Assembly (NCBI GenBank): GCA_013339765.2
Contig: CM023449.1
Coordinates: 102,774,417 to 102,838,416, forward strand
Length of the DNA: 64,000 bases
DNA from: Haemaphysalis longicornis
Lineage: Eukaryota; Arthropoda; Arachnida; Ixodida; Ixodidae
Direction of reading: 5' to 3'
A program made the translations under genes and the position numbers. The notes under the pieces were generated by a model. It searched no databases. It was not told the DNA's origin and saw only the letters and a program-made list of their open reading frames with translations. This document shows positions 23,680-35,400 of the stretch, in pieces; within the stretch, counting starts at the first letter, position 1, and every line of letters begins with the position of its first letter.

Positions 23680-24260
23680 AAACTGTCGAACGTGCTAAGT
23701 CCTCATATTTCGCCTTGTAATGTGATCGATGTGATTGTGAATGGTACCACGGCACTCGCGCTTATTGACACTGGAGGAGCCGTATCTGTGATTCATGAGA
23801 CTTTTTCCGCAAAATTCGCAAAGTGATGACGCCGCTTTCAGGATTTACTCTTCGTACTGCTAACGCACAGCCCGTTCAACCGCTAGCCATGTGGACTGCT
23901 CGCGTTACCATTGAAGAAATTCCCCACATCCTTGAACTGGTCGTCCTACGCTCATGCTCTCACGACGTCATCTACGGCTGGGAGTTTTTGTCACGTAACC
24001 GCGCTGTCATCGACAGCTTCCGTGCAGATGTTGAACTGTTTTCACCTAATGATGGTGCGGCGGAGACTAGAAGCGTGAAATTGGTTGCTGCCAATGATGC
24101 TTCCATTCCCCCATCCTCTTCCGTTCTTGTACCTGTATCGTCACCTGATTGTCCCGGACGCCTCCGTTCTCTTTACGCCATCCAGTCTGTTTTCATCGCG
24201 CACAAACCTACTCTTGCCGTTCGCTGTCCTGGACATCAAATGTGGTTCCAGCATCATGTC
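23680..24260 (+). pseudogene. Gypsy aspartic protease region
   Basis: VIDVIVNGTTALALIDTGGAVSVI begins at about 23722; the DTG active site is intact, in the form DTGG. The following text, with a frame change near 23820, contains RSCSHDVIYGWEFLSRNRAVID (about 23950), the conserved 'DVILGWDFLS...IDC' flap/hydrophobic block. A further frameshift lies near 24220, before the RT part. The protease cleaves the Gag-Pol polyprotein in active elements. Confidence 0.75.
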
Positions 24261-25374
24261 AATTTCTAACCCGTCCCCTTTTCCGTCTCGAGTGCTTCGC
24301 GGCGAATGTCTTGGGTGCGTCGATGTTGTTGCGCCACACCTCGTTGTCGACATCCCGAACGAGTCAGCCACAGGCCATCTCGACGCGCTAAGCACCGACA
24401 CTACTTTCGATCCGGCACTTTTACTGCCTTCCATAGATACTGGCCTCACCGCGGAGCAAACAGACCAGCTCCTGGTTCTTCTACAACGATTCTGCACGTC
24501 CTTCCACTCCCACCAAACAACCCTAGGGCGCACGTCAACTGTCTGTCATCAGGTTGACACCGGGAACCACGCACCACTGCGCCAGCGGCCATACCGCATG
24601 TCACCCAAGGAACGCCGCTTAATCGAGGAGCATGTAGGCGATATGCTCTCCCGGGACGTTATTAGACCCTCCACGAGTCCCTGGGCTTCTCCAGTCGTGC
24701 TCGTCACCAGGAAGGATGGGTCTATTAGATTTTGCGTGGACTATAGACGTCTAAACAAGATTACACGGAAGGACGTGTACCCGCTACCTCGAATGGATGA
24801 CGCGCTGGACTGCTTGCAAGGTGCCGAGTTCTTGTCTTCATTAGATCTGCGCTCGGGTTACTGGCAAGTACCCATGGCTGAGGCTGACCGACCGAGAACA
24901 GCGTTTGTGACACCGGATGGGCCATACTAATTCCACGTCATGTCCTTTGGACTGTGTAATGCGCCAGCGACATTCGAACGAATGATGGGCAATGTTCTGC
25001 GTGGGCTGAAGTGGCGTATCTGTTTATGCTACTTAGACGACATTGTCGTGTTTTCACCGGACTTTACGACCCACCTCCAGCGACTTGACCAAGTCCCTAC
25101 GTGCCTTACTTCGACTGGCCTGCAAATGAACCTCAAGAAATGCCGTTTTGCTGCCCGCAGACTTACTATATTAGGTCGTGTGGTATCTAAAGACGGCATC
25201 CTACCAGATCCAGCCAAGCTGCGTGCGGTCCGCGAGTTCCCTAAACCGACCACAATGAAGGAGCTTCGAAGCTTTATTGGGCTTTGCTCCTACTTTCGGC
25301 GATTTTGTCCGGAACTTCGCGTCTATCATCGCACCACTGACAGCAGCTTATCGGTGACGCCAAAGAAGTTTTAA
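24261..25374 (+). pseudogene. Gypsy reverse transcriptase
   Basis: RT blocks are in order: VDTGNHAPLRQRPYRMSP (about 24553), VIRPSTSPWASPVVLVTRKDGS (about 24658), RFCVDYRRLNKIT (about 24730), LSSLDLRSGYWQ (about 24834, catalytic Asp), FVTPDGPY followed by a TAA at 24928 where Glu is expected, FHVMSFGLCNAPATFERMM (about 24931), CYLDDIVVFS (about 25027, catalytic Asp pair) and GLQMNLKKC...LGRVVSKDGI. Apart from the nonsense codon and a frameshift at about 25310-25440 the domain is intact. Confidence 0.9.
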
Positions 25375-26035
25375 ACTGGTCAACGGCTTCCGAGAGAGCG
25401 TTCGAGACCTTACGAAGGCTTCTGACACCACCGCGATGTTGCGCCATTTTGATCTTAACGCGCCCACTGAACTTCACACGGACGCCAGTGGTACCGGTCT
25501 CGGCGCTGTCCTGGCTCAACGCAAGGCTGGTTTTGACGAGTATGTCGTGGCGTACGCAAGTCGCGCTCTGACAAAAGCCGAGTACAACTACTCCGTCACA
25601 GAAAAAGAGTGCCTTGCAATCGTTTGGGCAATTAGTACATTTCGACCCTACCTTTATGGCCGCCCTTTCGAAGTATTGACGGACCACCATGCTTTATGCT
25701 GGCTGGCATCGCTGAAGGACCCGTCCGGACGTCTGTCCCGCTGGTCACTTCGGCTCCAGGAGTACGACGTTCGTGTTGTTTACCGCTCAGGAAGAAGACA
25801 CACCGACGCAGACGCCCTTTCTCGTTCGCCATTGCCACCGGAAGCCACTACGTCAGCGCTGGTGTCGAACATCGACGTGTCGTCGCTACAAATTGACGAC
25901 ATGGCAACCGAGCAGCGGAAGGACCCTTGGATAGCTTCGGTACTAGATTTCCTTGCAAACCCTACAATGCCTTCCGCATCTCGCACACTGCGGTGCCAAG
26001 CAGCGCATTTTGCCATTCGAGAGGAGCTCCTATAA
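25375..26035 (+). pseudogene. Gypsy RNase H
   Basis: The frame resumes near 25436 with ELHTDASGTGLGAVLAQ (about 25470; catalytic Asp), EYNYSVTEKECLAIVWAI (about 25580; catalytic Glu) and FEVLTDHHALCWL (about 25668; catalytic Asp), then GRRHTDADALSRSP (about 25790), the normal connection to the integrase. A TAA at 26033 interrupts it within the 'L..L Y R R' segment before the integrase zinc finger. It degrades the RNA strand during reverse transcription. Confidence 0.9.
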
Positions 26036-27181
26036 TGGCGTAACTATTCCGCAGAAGGCCGCAAATGGCATGTAGTAATACCGCGTCACTTGCGCTCGCA
26101 GATATGCCAATTGTTTCATGCTGACGCCCAGTGTGGGCATGCTGGCACACTAAAGATCTATCAGCGCATACCCCTACGCTACTGCTGGCGAGGCATGTAC
26201 ACGTTCGTCGCGAAGTACATTCGCTCCTGCACTGACTGCCAGCGTCGTAAGAACACTTCACGACACCCCACTGGAGAGCTGCAGCCGCAACCATGCCCGG
26301 AACGGCCTTTCGATCGGACTGGGATTGACCTCTACGCACCCCTTCCAAGCACTCCATCAGGCAACCGTTGGATCATCGTCGCGGTTGATCACCTGACTCG
26401 ATACGCCGAAACAGCCGCCCTGGCCACCGCAACGGCACGCGACGTCGCCATTTTTCCACTCCGGCGTTTCGTCTTACGCCACGGTGCGCCCCGAGAGCTG
26501 CTTAGCGACCGAGGCCGCGTATTTCTCTCTGACATCGTGGAGGCGCTGCTAAAGCAATGTCAGATTGTCCACAGAACCACGACTTCATACCACCCCCAGA
26601 CAAATGGCCTTACCGAAAGGTTCAACCGCACCCTTGGAGATATGCTCTCCATGTACATATCGTCTGACCATTCAAATTGGGACATGGTGCTACCTTTCGT
26701 CCCGTATTCATATAACACCGCCACGCAAGCGACCACAAGCTTTTCAGCGTTTTTTCTTCTATATGGACGTGGGCCGTCTTGCCTGATCGACACTATTTTG
26801 CCCTACCACCCCGACCCCTCTGAATGCGCCCCTGTTTCCGAGATAGCGAGGTACGCGGAGGAATGTCGACAGCTCGCTCGCAAGTTCACATCAGACGACC
26901 GAGGACGCCAGAAGTCTCGACATGACAGCTCCGCCGCTGCACCAACGTTTGAACCTGGATCCCTTGCATGGCTTCGTGTGCAATGCCCCAATGCTGGTCA
27001 TTCGGGGAAATTCCTTGCTAAATACCACGGCCCATATAGGATTCTCGAACAAACATCGCCCGTGAACTACCTCGTCCAGCCCGTGACTCCCACCGCAAAC
27101 CTTCGTCGTCAAGGTCGTGAAATAGTGCACATTGAACGTTTGAAGCCCTACTACGATCCCCTCGTGGTTTCGTCCCCTTAA
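26036..27181 (+). pseudogene. Gypsy integrase
   Basis: The open frame from 26090 to 27181 has the HHCC zinc finger (H-H with C-x2-C in CTDCQRRK, about 26230), then the DDE core: FDRTGIDLYAPLP (about 26310, D1), LLSDRGRVF (about 26500, D2) and HPQTNGLTERFNRT (about 26595, E). The C-terminal GPYRILEQTSPVNYLVQP (about 27030) and HIERLKPYYDP follow. No chromodomain follows. This domain itself looks intact; it is annotated as part of a dead polyprotein because of upstream lesions. Confidence 0.9.
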
Positions 27182-27218
27182 GTCGCCAGGATGGCTCCTC
27201 TTTTCGGCGGGGGGTGAT

Positions 27219-27502
27219 TGTACTGAAGATAGAAGTCTCCGACACGACGACATACCTTGCGGTTAGTGTGCGCCAATCTCCCCTGTACAACCGACGGGGT
27301 ATGTACCGGAGGAAGGACTACTATGGGCCGCATGATGATGGCAGGCGCAAGGTGCTGCGCGAGAGAAGAAGAGGCACGGTCCGCATCGCGTGGCTCACTC
27401 TAAGAGAACGCACCGAAACATCGGTCTACGCTGCCTTACCCGTCTCTGGTCTCTGTCTCTTTCCAAACGTCTTGCCGGTCCCAAGCTAAAATCCCCCTTA
27501 CA
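27219..27502 (+). repeat. 3' LTR of gypsy element
   Basis: 284 bp, TGTACTGAAGATAG...CCCCCTTACA. It is preceded by the polypurine tract CGGCGGGGGGTGAT and followed immediately by (TA)n. Confidence 0.9.
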
Positions 27503-27535
27503 ATATATATATATTATATATATATATATATATAT

Positions 27536-27583
<48 letters not shown>

Positions 27584-27625
27584 TATAATATATATATATA
27601 ATATATATATATATCGTATATATCC
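27503..27625. repeat. (TA)n microsatellite, right target flank
   Basis: TA dinucleotides with occasional ATT/GAT interruptions. This is the continuation of the tract split by the gypsy element. Confidence 0.95.
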
Positions 27626-28842
27626 CCCGCTTCTTCTGTTAATTCCTATGAGGAGAGGCGCCAATTTACCTCCTTCCAAGACGTCCCTTTGCATTTTTCT
27701 TTGCTCTTTGTGTTGTACCACTTGCCAATAATTACTTCTAAACAGGGCGCATTGTAGCGCACCTTTTCTCCCAGAAAAGAGGGAGGGCAGTGCATTCCCT
27801 CTCATGTGTATGTCTTGCGTTTCCCCCACCCCTTTTTTCCTTTCTTTTTATCTTGTCTGTCTCCTTTTTTCGCGCAATAGTAGCTGCGTTCCCAGTACGC
27901 CTCCGCTCACGCCTCCCACTCCTGTTTAGAGGGGCGGCGTTTACTGCAGTTGGGAGCCCCTTTCTGGAGCGTAAATTCGTTACCCCGAACACCCCGTTCG
28001 CGCGGTCTTTCACTAATCGCCATGCGCGCGGTTCCCCCACCCCTCCGCTTCTTGGACAGTTTTGCTAACTCGAAAATTTCTTATTCATTACCAATTCTTT
28101 CCATGCTTCCATTCTGCTGCGGCGTGCTTTGATCATACACACGGAACCTTCTTGTCTCTTACTCGTGACCGATGTAATAGCTACTTCTGTGCAGGATACC
28201 CCTAGCTACAACAAGTAAATATTCTTATAATTGGTTGCATTGCTAGCAGGTGCGCCCTACTGTGACTTCTGTGAACTTAGTAACTGCCCTGACATTCCCA
28301 ACTCCAGGGTCACTGGTATTTTCTGAAATGAATGTGTCACGGGCGCCCTCTGTTCTCTATGTTCTGTATTTGTTGTTCTTGTACTTTGCCGTCCGTGTGT
28401 CGAGACGTTCCCTGAACCATTCGTCTATTCCTATTATTCGGACGCGAAGCGTCTCTTTTTCACCAGCTGCCCTTAGATGTATTTTTTCAATGGAATGAAG
28501 TTGTATATTACTTTGCTTTTTAGAAAATAATTTGTCGCCCACTGTACTGCCTCTCCTGTTACTATGAAACATTGCTTTTCTTTTCTTTGGTTGCTGTGGA
28601 GAGATTGTGAGGAGCACAACGAAACGAAAGTTTGTATAATCATGTATAGTGCCCTGCCTTTTCCTGTTTTCTCGGCCCAACCCGGACCAAGGCTACACTG
28701 TAGCACACCTTCTGCACCTATATAAGCGTGCATGCTTCTGGGTTGTGTGTTACTCAGATCAAGACTGGTACTCCAGTCGAAACTTTCGCAACCAAAGTTT
28801 TGGTTTTTATTCGTGAGTCAACCATTTTCCCAACTATATACA
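27626..28842. other. No recognisable gene
   Basis: Pyrimidine-rich, motif-free open frames. A TATA-like CCTATATAAGCG at about 28717 precedes no recognisable frame; it might be an LTR or promoter remnant. Confidence 0.35.
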
Positions 28843-30450
28843 CAGTCGACCCCCTTATAGCAAACCCGAGCATCACGTGGCCACCGTTCGTTAAATCTCG
28901 AAGTTCGTGTTAAATAGACTACAGTAAAAAATTAGAAGTAAAAACACAATTCATTTTTTTGCAAAGAAGTCCATGATGCCTGTTTGTTTCTGCAGTACAG
29001 ACTTTATGATGGTGGTCTACACTTTATTTAGAGTCGTCGAGTGCTCTTCTCGGAGCCCTTGACGTAAAGAAGTTGTTTAAGGTCTTCCTCTATTTAGCCC
29101 ATTGAAACAGGCTCACTTTTATGCTCAGGCTCGGAAGTTTCGTCGTCGTCCGCGTCCAATTCCTCCGCATCGCTCTTGCCCCGCATTTAATTAACGATGC
29201 CCTCGTCCGTGCACGTTCCGCAGTGTCAGCATCTTCATCGGCACAATGGAAATTGTCCAAGCCGATGTCCCATGTCGACACTAAGTTGGAGTCGATGACT
29301 CGCTGCCACAAATCGCCACCAGGCTGACCATCGGACGCATCGGGCTCGGCTTTAGGTTGGGTGTCGACGAAGCTGGCCTTGAGGACACAATTCGGCACGC
29401 AAGTGGATGTCACCTCCGACCAACTATCACTACAGCTGAATAACAGCGAAACCCGAAGCGGCAAGTTGGCTGACGGCCGGTCAACAGCTATGACCTAGCG
29501 CTCCACAACGCGGCGCCTACGCGATGCCTTAAAGGCACGTGTTGCTCCCAATTCAAGCGACTGTACTTTCGAAGTGGAAGGAAAAGCAGGGTTAATGCCG
29601 TCGGGGAAGTTTCGTGGTGCCTCGTCGTGCAGAGTGCAGTTATCAATCACGAGCAGCATGCGCCTGCCTTGCCTCTGCATGTTACTGTCCGACTTGCGCA
29701 GCCACTACGCGAATAAATCGTGCGTCATGCGCGCCTTACCGTCGTGCCTGCAGCGCATGGACACATAGCTCCTAAAGTAAAGCGGCTCCTTCGATTTTCC
29801 GGTGACGAAGGGCACGTGCCGGTCGCTGCCATTCATGTTAGTGTACAGAAGTGCTGTGAGGCGCACATTGCTATGCTTTTCGCAACTGCACGTTTCACCT
29901 TTCATAGCGTTTCTTTTATACGGCAACATCTGGTGAAATACCGCAGCTTCATTCGGGTTATAGACGTCACGCTCCGCATTGCTTGAAATACCCTCTCCGT
30001 TTCTTTAATGCACGCTGCTACGTCTTTGTCACTTGCGGGCGCCACCTGGCGGACAATCGACATAAAAAAAATGCCGTGCTGCAGTTTACCGGACTTAGCC
30101 AGGCATTGAATCGGAAGAAGTCATAAAAATCGAAAATATAGGCAAAGTCTCCGGCTTTGCGTCACATTATTCGGTCACTTATTGGTACGTTGCGAGCCCG
30201 TGCGTCGACGAACCAGTTCAGTAGCGCGTCCACCTGCGGCGGCAAAGCTCGGCAGGAGCCGTCATTTCAACACACATCGCGGCGCCGGGCGATCACTCTA
30301 ACCGATCGGCAGGGCTCAAAGACGTTCGTTGTATGTGAGGTTTTATGCCATTGAAATAACATATATTTTACGGTCACGCGGGTTTTGTTTGTTATAAGGG
30401 AAAGTTCATTTGTAGTGCGGTAGTGCGGCCGTTATATGTAGCCTTGACTG
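28843..30450 (-). mobile_element. pogo/Tigger-like DNA transposon, decayed
   Basis: Both ends show the pogo-type CAGTC terminus next to TA-rich sequence (CAGTCGACCCCCTTATA at 28843 and, inverted, GACTGTA ending near 30452). The interior encodes a pogo transposase on the minus strand. The two termini diverge after the first few bases, and the left TA duplication is not exact, so the outer boundaries are approximate. Length (~1.6 kb) is somewhat short for an autonomous pogo element. Confidence 0.7.
29090..30350 (-). pseudogene. pogo-family transposase (CENP-B type HTH plus DDE), degenerate
   Basis: Domains in order on the minus strand: a CENP-B/Tc5 helix-turn-helix (ALLNWFVDARARNVPISD, about 30170-30225), NPNEAAVFHQMLPYK (about 29925-29960), VRLTALLYTNMNGSDRHVPF and GKSKEPLYFRS (about 29760-29870), MLLVIDNCTLHDE (about 29630-29660; second catalytic Asp of the DDE triad, usually VDNCPAH), VQSLELGATRAFKASRRR (about 29520-29570) and a C-terminal PLRVSLLFSCSDSWSEVTSTCVPNC (about 29385-29465). 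A stop after SDRIM and several frame changes make it inactive. In active relatives it cuts and pastes at TA. Confidence 0.8.
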
Positions 30451-30492
30451 TATATATCGAAAGGCGTGGGTTCGGTCCCCACTCTGGGCGCG

Positions 30493-30530
30493 TGTTTTTC
30501 TTTCTTTCTTTCTTTCTCTCTTTCTCGCTT
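30493..30530. repeat. (TTTC)n simple repeat next to a tRNA T-arm-like hairpin
   Basis: A TTTC-rich run follows GTGGGTTCGGTCCCCAC at about 30468-30484. That is a perfect 5-bp stem with a 7-base TTCGGTC loop, like a tRNA T-arm. It may be the 3' part of a tRNA-derived SINE, but no D-arm is visible. Confidence 0.4.
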
Positions 30531-30631
30531 CAATTATAAAAAAAATCATAATTTCACTAACGGTGAAAAAATATTGTCCAACCATTCCCCTATGCCTTCT
30601 TTGGCGTTGTAGACTGCCCGCATTTCTTTCT

Positions 30632-30632
<1 letters not shown>

Positions 30633-30726
<94 letters not shown>
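30633..30726. repeat. (TA)n microsatellite
   Basis: A TA tract directly left of the solo LTR at 30727. Confidence 0.95.
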
Positions 30727-31147
30727 TGTCACGAAGACAAGGACGATGCAGTTGTGTTGAATGAGAAACACGTTTATTGGAGCGAACTTGTGCTCCCCTA
30801 ACAACTCAAAAAGAATACAGAGGCGGCGAAGCAGCGGTCAACAAAGTGACTTGCACAGGCGAGTGTCGTTGAATGGAATGCCCCGGCGTCCGCACTGCAG
30901 GCTTTTTATCTTTTGGCGCGCGTGGTTCTCGAAACGTCGATTCGCATCGAGAACATAGTAGATCCAAGAAGATTATTCTGGGCTGTTCCCCTTAGATCGG
31001 AATGCTCTCCCTATCACAACAGATAACACATGCGGCACAGAAAGAATGGAACACGCGCTCCCTTGGCGCAGAGATACCGCAGCCCGGGCGCAGCCGGGCG
31101 GAAAAAGCAAAACACAAATAAACAAACCCAATGTATGGTTCGCGGCA
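30727..31147 (-). mobile_element. Solo LTR (second gypsy family)
   Basis: 421 bp, about 90% similar to the LTR at 31165 and with the same ends (TGTCACG...CGCGGCA on the plus strand; TGCCGCG...CGTGACA in element orientation). AATAAA on the minus strand at about 30773 is a plausible poly(A) signal. It is bounded by TA repeats on both sides, with no internal region, so it is a solo LTR from recombination. Confidence 0.75.
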
Positions 31148-31164
31148 ATATTATATATATATAT

Positions 31165-31592
31165 TGTCACGTAGCCAAGGACGAAGCAGTTGTTTGGAAA
31201 AAAAAACAAGTTTATTGGAGCGAACTTGTGCTCCCCTAACAACTGAAAAGAATACAGAGGCGGCGAAGCAGTGGTCAACAAAGTGACGTACGTGCGTCGG
31301 CGAGCGTCGCAGAATCGAATGCCCCGGCGTCTGCTCTGCAGGCTTTTTATCTTTCGGCGCGCGTGGTTCTGGAACCGTCGATTCGCATCGAGAACATTGT
31401 AGATGCAAAAAGATTATTCCGGGATGTTCACGTTAGATCGGAATGCTCTCCCTATCTGAACAGATAACACATGCGGCACAGAAAGAAAGAATGGAACACG
31501 CGCTTCCCTTGGCAGGGAGATAACACAGACCGGCGCAGCCGGGCGGTAAAAGCAAAACACAAATAAACAAACCCAATGCATGGTTCGCGGCA
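31165..31592 (-). repeat. 3' LTR of second gypsy element
   Basis: 428 bp, TGTCACGTAG...TTCGCGGCA on the plus strand. A polypurine tract (AGAGGGGGGGTAA on the minus strand, about 31593-31606) abuts it on the internal side. That places the element body to the right in minus orientation, which the integrase frame confirms. Confidence 0.85.
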
Positions 31593-31603
31593 TTACCCCC
31601 CCT

Positions 31604-32430
31604 CTAAGAGTGCATCGACCCGATGCTAACATAAGCGACAGTCCGAAAATGAAAATAAAAATTTGTCATCGTTCGTAGAAAGGTTTTAAGCGAACCACGT
31701 GGACGACTTCGGGCCGCGTCGTGTCGTGATGTTCCGGAGTCACCATCGGGGATCACTTCGTAGGTAAGTTGGCCAACACGTCGCAGAATCTGGTAGGGTC
31801 CGAAATACCGTCGCAGAAGTTTCTCGCTCAGTCCGCGTCGTCGGATGGGAGTCCAAACCCACACACGATCCCCTGGTTGGGACTCGGCGTCTCGGCGTCG
31901 GAGGTTGTAGCGGCCGGCATCCACCAGCTGCTGGTCCCTTATACGAACTCGAGCGAGCTGGCGGGCCTCCTCCGCACGTTAAGGTATCCTTGGGGCGTCG
32001 GCGTTGAGGTCGTCGTCTTCTACATGCGGAAGCATGGCGTCGAGCATCGTAGTCGGTCGTCTTCCGTAGACAAGCTCGAACGGTGTCATCTGCGTAGTTT
32101 CCTGCGTCGCTGTATTGTACGCAAACGTGACATACGGGAGGACTTCGTCCCAAGTCTTAGTTCAACGTCGACGTACATGGACAGCATATCCGCAATTGTC
32201 TTGTTCAGACGTTCTGTTAGTCCGTTCGTTTGGGGGTGGTACGCCGTCGTTCTTCGGTGATCCGTGTTGCTGTAGCGTAAGATTCCTTGCATCAGCTCCG
32301 CGGTAAAGGCCGTTCCGCGGTCCGTGATTAGGACTTCAGGGGCTCCATGTCGCAGCACAACTTGGTTATAAAGAACTTCGACTTCTTGTGCAGTCCATTC
32401 AGGGACGACAGGTGTCACACCCTGACACAT
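31604..32430 (-). pseudogene. Gypsy integrase C-terminal part, truncated by tandem array
   Basis: The minus strand reads VVLRHGAPEVLITDRGTAFTAELMQ (about 32275-32360, second catalytic Asp), RTTAYHPQTNGLTERLNKTIADML (about 32180-32245, catalytic Glu), then after frameshifts SQPGDRVWVWTPIRRRGLSEKLLRRYFGPYQILRRVGQ (about 31770-31880) and the C-terminus up to the LTR. The first catalytic Asp, the RNase H and the RT are missing: at about 32394-32405 the coding text passes directly into the 128-bp satellite, and the upstream half of pol is not found elsewhere in the window. Confidence 0.85.
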
Positions 32431-35400
32431 AATCGGTTGCGTATTCTTTCATTTTTTGCCCTTGAATTCCATTGTACTGACAGCGTGCAAGCTGCACGCC
32501 ATTTCTTGCTAGTCACGTCCATTCAGGGACGACAGGTGTCACACCCTGACACATAATCGGTTGCGTATTCTTTTCTTTTCATTTTTTGCCCTTGCGCATT
32601 CCATTGCACTGACAGCGTGCAAGCTGCACGACCATTTCTTGCTAGTCACGTCCATTCAGGGACGACAGGTGTCACACCCTGACACATAATCGGTTGCGTA
32701 TTCTTTTCATTTTTTGCCTTTGCGCATTCCATTGTACTGACAGCGTGCAAGCTGCACGACCATTTCTTGCTAGTCACGTCCATTCAGGGACGACAGGTGT
32801 CACACCCTGACACATAATCGGTTGCGTATTCTTTTCTTTTTTGCCCTTGCGCATTCCATTGTACTGACAGCGTGCAAGCTGCACGACCATTTCTTGCTAG
32901 TCACGTCCATTCAGGGACGACAGGTGTCACACCCTGACACATAATCGGTTGCGTATTCTTTTCATTTTTGCCCTTTGCGCATTCCATTGTACTGACAGCG
33001 TGCAAGCTGCACGACCATTTCTTGCTAGTCACGTCCATTCAGGGACGACAGGTGTCACACCCTGACACATAATCGGTTGCGTATTCTTTTCATTTTTTGC
33101 CCTTGTGCATTCCATTGTACTGACAGCGTGCAAGCTGCACGACCATTTCTTGCTAGTCACGTCCATTCAGGGACGACAGGTGTCACACCCTGACACATAA
33201 TCGGTTGCGTATTCTTTTCATTTTTTGCCCTTGTGCATTCCATTGTACTGACAGCGTGCAAGCTGCACGACCATTTCTTGCTAGTCACGTCCATTCAGGG
33301 ACGACAGGTGTCACCCTGACACATAATCGGTTGCGTATTCTTTTCATTTTTTGCCCTTGCGCATTCCATTGTACTGACAGCGTGCAAGCTGCACGACCAT
33401 TTCTTGCTAGTCACGTCCATTCAGGGACGACAGGTGTCACACCCTGACACATAATCGGTTGCGTATTCTTTTCATTTTTTGCCCTTGCGCATTCCATTGT
33501 ACTGACAGCGTGCAAGCTGCACGACCATTTCTTGCTAGTCACGTCCATTCAGGGACGACAGGTGTCACACCCTGACACATAATCGGTTGCGTATTCTTTT
33601 CATTTTTTGCCCTTGCGCATTCCATTGTACTGACAGCGTGCAAGCTGCACGACCATTTCTTGCTAGTCACGTCCATTCAGGGACGACAGGTGTCACACCC
33701 TGACACATAATCGGTTGCGTATTCTTTTCATTTTTTGCCCTTGTGCATTCCATTGTACTGACAGCGTGCAAGCTGCACGACCATTTCTTGCTAGTCACGT
33801 CCATTCAGGGACGACAGGTGTCACACCCTGACACATAATCGGTTGCGTATTCTTTTCATTTTTTGCCCTTGCGCATTCCATTGTACTGACAGCGTGCAAG
33901 CTGCACGACCATTTCTTGCTAGTCACGTCCATTCAGGGACGACAGGTGTCACACCCTGACACATATCGGTTGCGTATTCTTTTCATTTTTTGCCCTTGCG
34001 CATTCCATTGTACTGACAGCGTGCAAGCTGCACGACCATTCTTGCTAGTCACGTCCATCAGGGACGACAGGTGTCACATCCTGACACATAATCGGTTGCG
34101 TATTCTTTTCATTTTTTGCCCTTGCGCATTCCATTGTACTGACAGCGTGCAAGCTGCACGACCATTTCTTGCTAGTCACGTCCATTCAGGGACGACAGGT
34201 GTTTTTCATTTTTTGCCTTTGCGCATTCCATTGTACTGACAGCGTGCAAGCTGCACACCATTTCTTGCTAGTCACGTCCATTCAGGGACGACAGGTGTCA
34301 CACCCTGACACGTAATCGGTTGCGTATTCTTTTCATTTTTTGCCCTTGCGCATTCCATTGTACTGACAGCGTGCAAGCTGCACGACCATTTCTTGCTAGT
34401 CACGTCCATTCAGGGACGACAGGTGTCACACCCTGACACATAATCGGTTGCGTATTCTTTTCATTTTTTGCCCTTGCGCATTCCATTGTACTGACAGCGT
34501 GCAAGCTGCACGGCCATTTCTTGCTAGTCACGTCCATTCAGGGACGACAGGTGTCACACCCTGACACATAATCGGTTGCGTATTTTTTTCATTTTTTGCC
34601 CTTGCGCATTCCATTGTACTGACAGCGTGCAAGCTGCACGACCATTTCTTGCTAGTCACGTCCATTCAGGGACGACAGGTGTCACACCCTGACACATAAT
34701 CGGTTGCGTATTCTTTTCATTTTTTGCCCTTGCGCATTCCATTGTACTGACAGCGTGCAAGCTGCACGACCATTTCTTGCTAGTCACGTCCATTCAGGGA
34801 CGACAGGTGTCACACCCTGACACATAATCGGTTGCGTATTCTTTTCATTTTTGCCCTTGCGCATTCCATTGTACTGACAGCGTGCAAGCTGCACGGCCAT
34901 TTCTTGCTAGTCACGTCCATTCAGGGACGACAGGTGTCACACCCTGACACATAATCGGTTGCGTATTCTTTTCATTTTTGCCCTTGCGCATTCCATTGTA
35001 CTGACAGCGTGCAAGCTGCACGACCATTTCTTGCTAGTCACGTCCATTCAGGGACGACAGGTGTCACACCCTGACACATAATCGGTTGCGTATTCTTTTC
35101 ATTTTTTGCCCTTGCGCATTCCATTGTACTGACAGCGTGCAAGCTGCACGACCATTTCTTGCTAGTCACGTCCATTCAGGGACGACAGGTGTCACACCCT
35201 GACACATAATCGGTTGCGTATTCTTTTCATTTTTTGCCCTTGCGCATTCCATTGTACTGACAGCGTGCAAGCTGCACGGCCATTTCTTGCTAGTCACGTC
35301 CATTCAGGGACGACAGGTGTCACACCCTGACACATAATCGGTTGCGTATTCTTTTCATTTTTTGCCCTTGCGCATTCCATTGTACTGACAGCGTGCAAGC

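Larger units (their letters stand above)
21182..27502 (+). mobile_element. Ty3/gypsy LTR retrotransposon, full-length but inactivated
   Basis: Two related LTRs (21182-21469 and 27219-27502) bracket gag, protease, RT, RNase H and integrase in gypsy order, with a purine-rich tract (CGGCGGGGGG) just before the 3' LTR. The 6.3-kb length includes a 781-bp MITE in gag. There is no chromodomain and no env-like frame. About nine substitutions are visible in the first ~93 bases of the two LTRs, so insertion is old. Coding lesions are few: the MITE, a frameshift between gag and protease, one within pol near 24220, nonsense codons at 24928 and 26033, and a frameshift near 25360. Confidence 0.9.

Noticed and set aside
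30464..30495. tRNA gene suggested by a perfect T-arm-like hairpin
   Set aside because: No D-arm or acceptor stem; only the T-arm-like part is present.
33205..34239. Open frames through the 128-bp arrays with repeated CPCAFHCTDSVQAARPF-type text
   Set aside because: They follow the satellite period and are broken by its one-base indels; no start context or domain.
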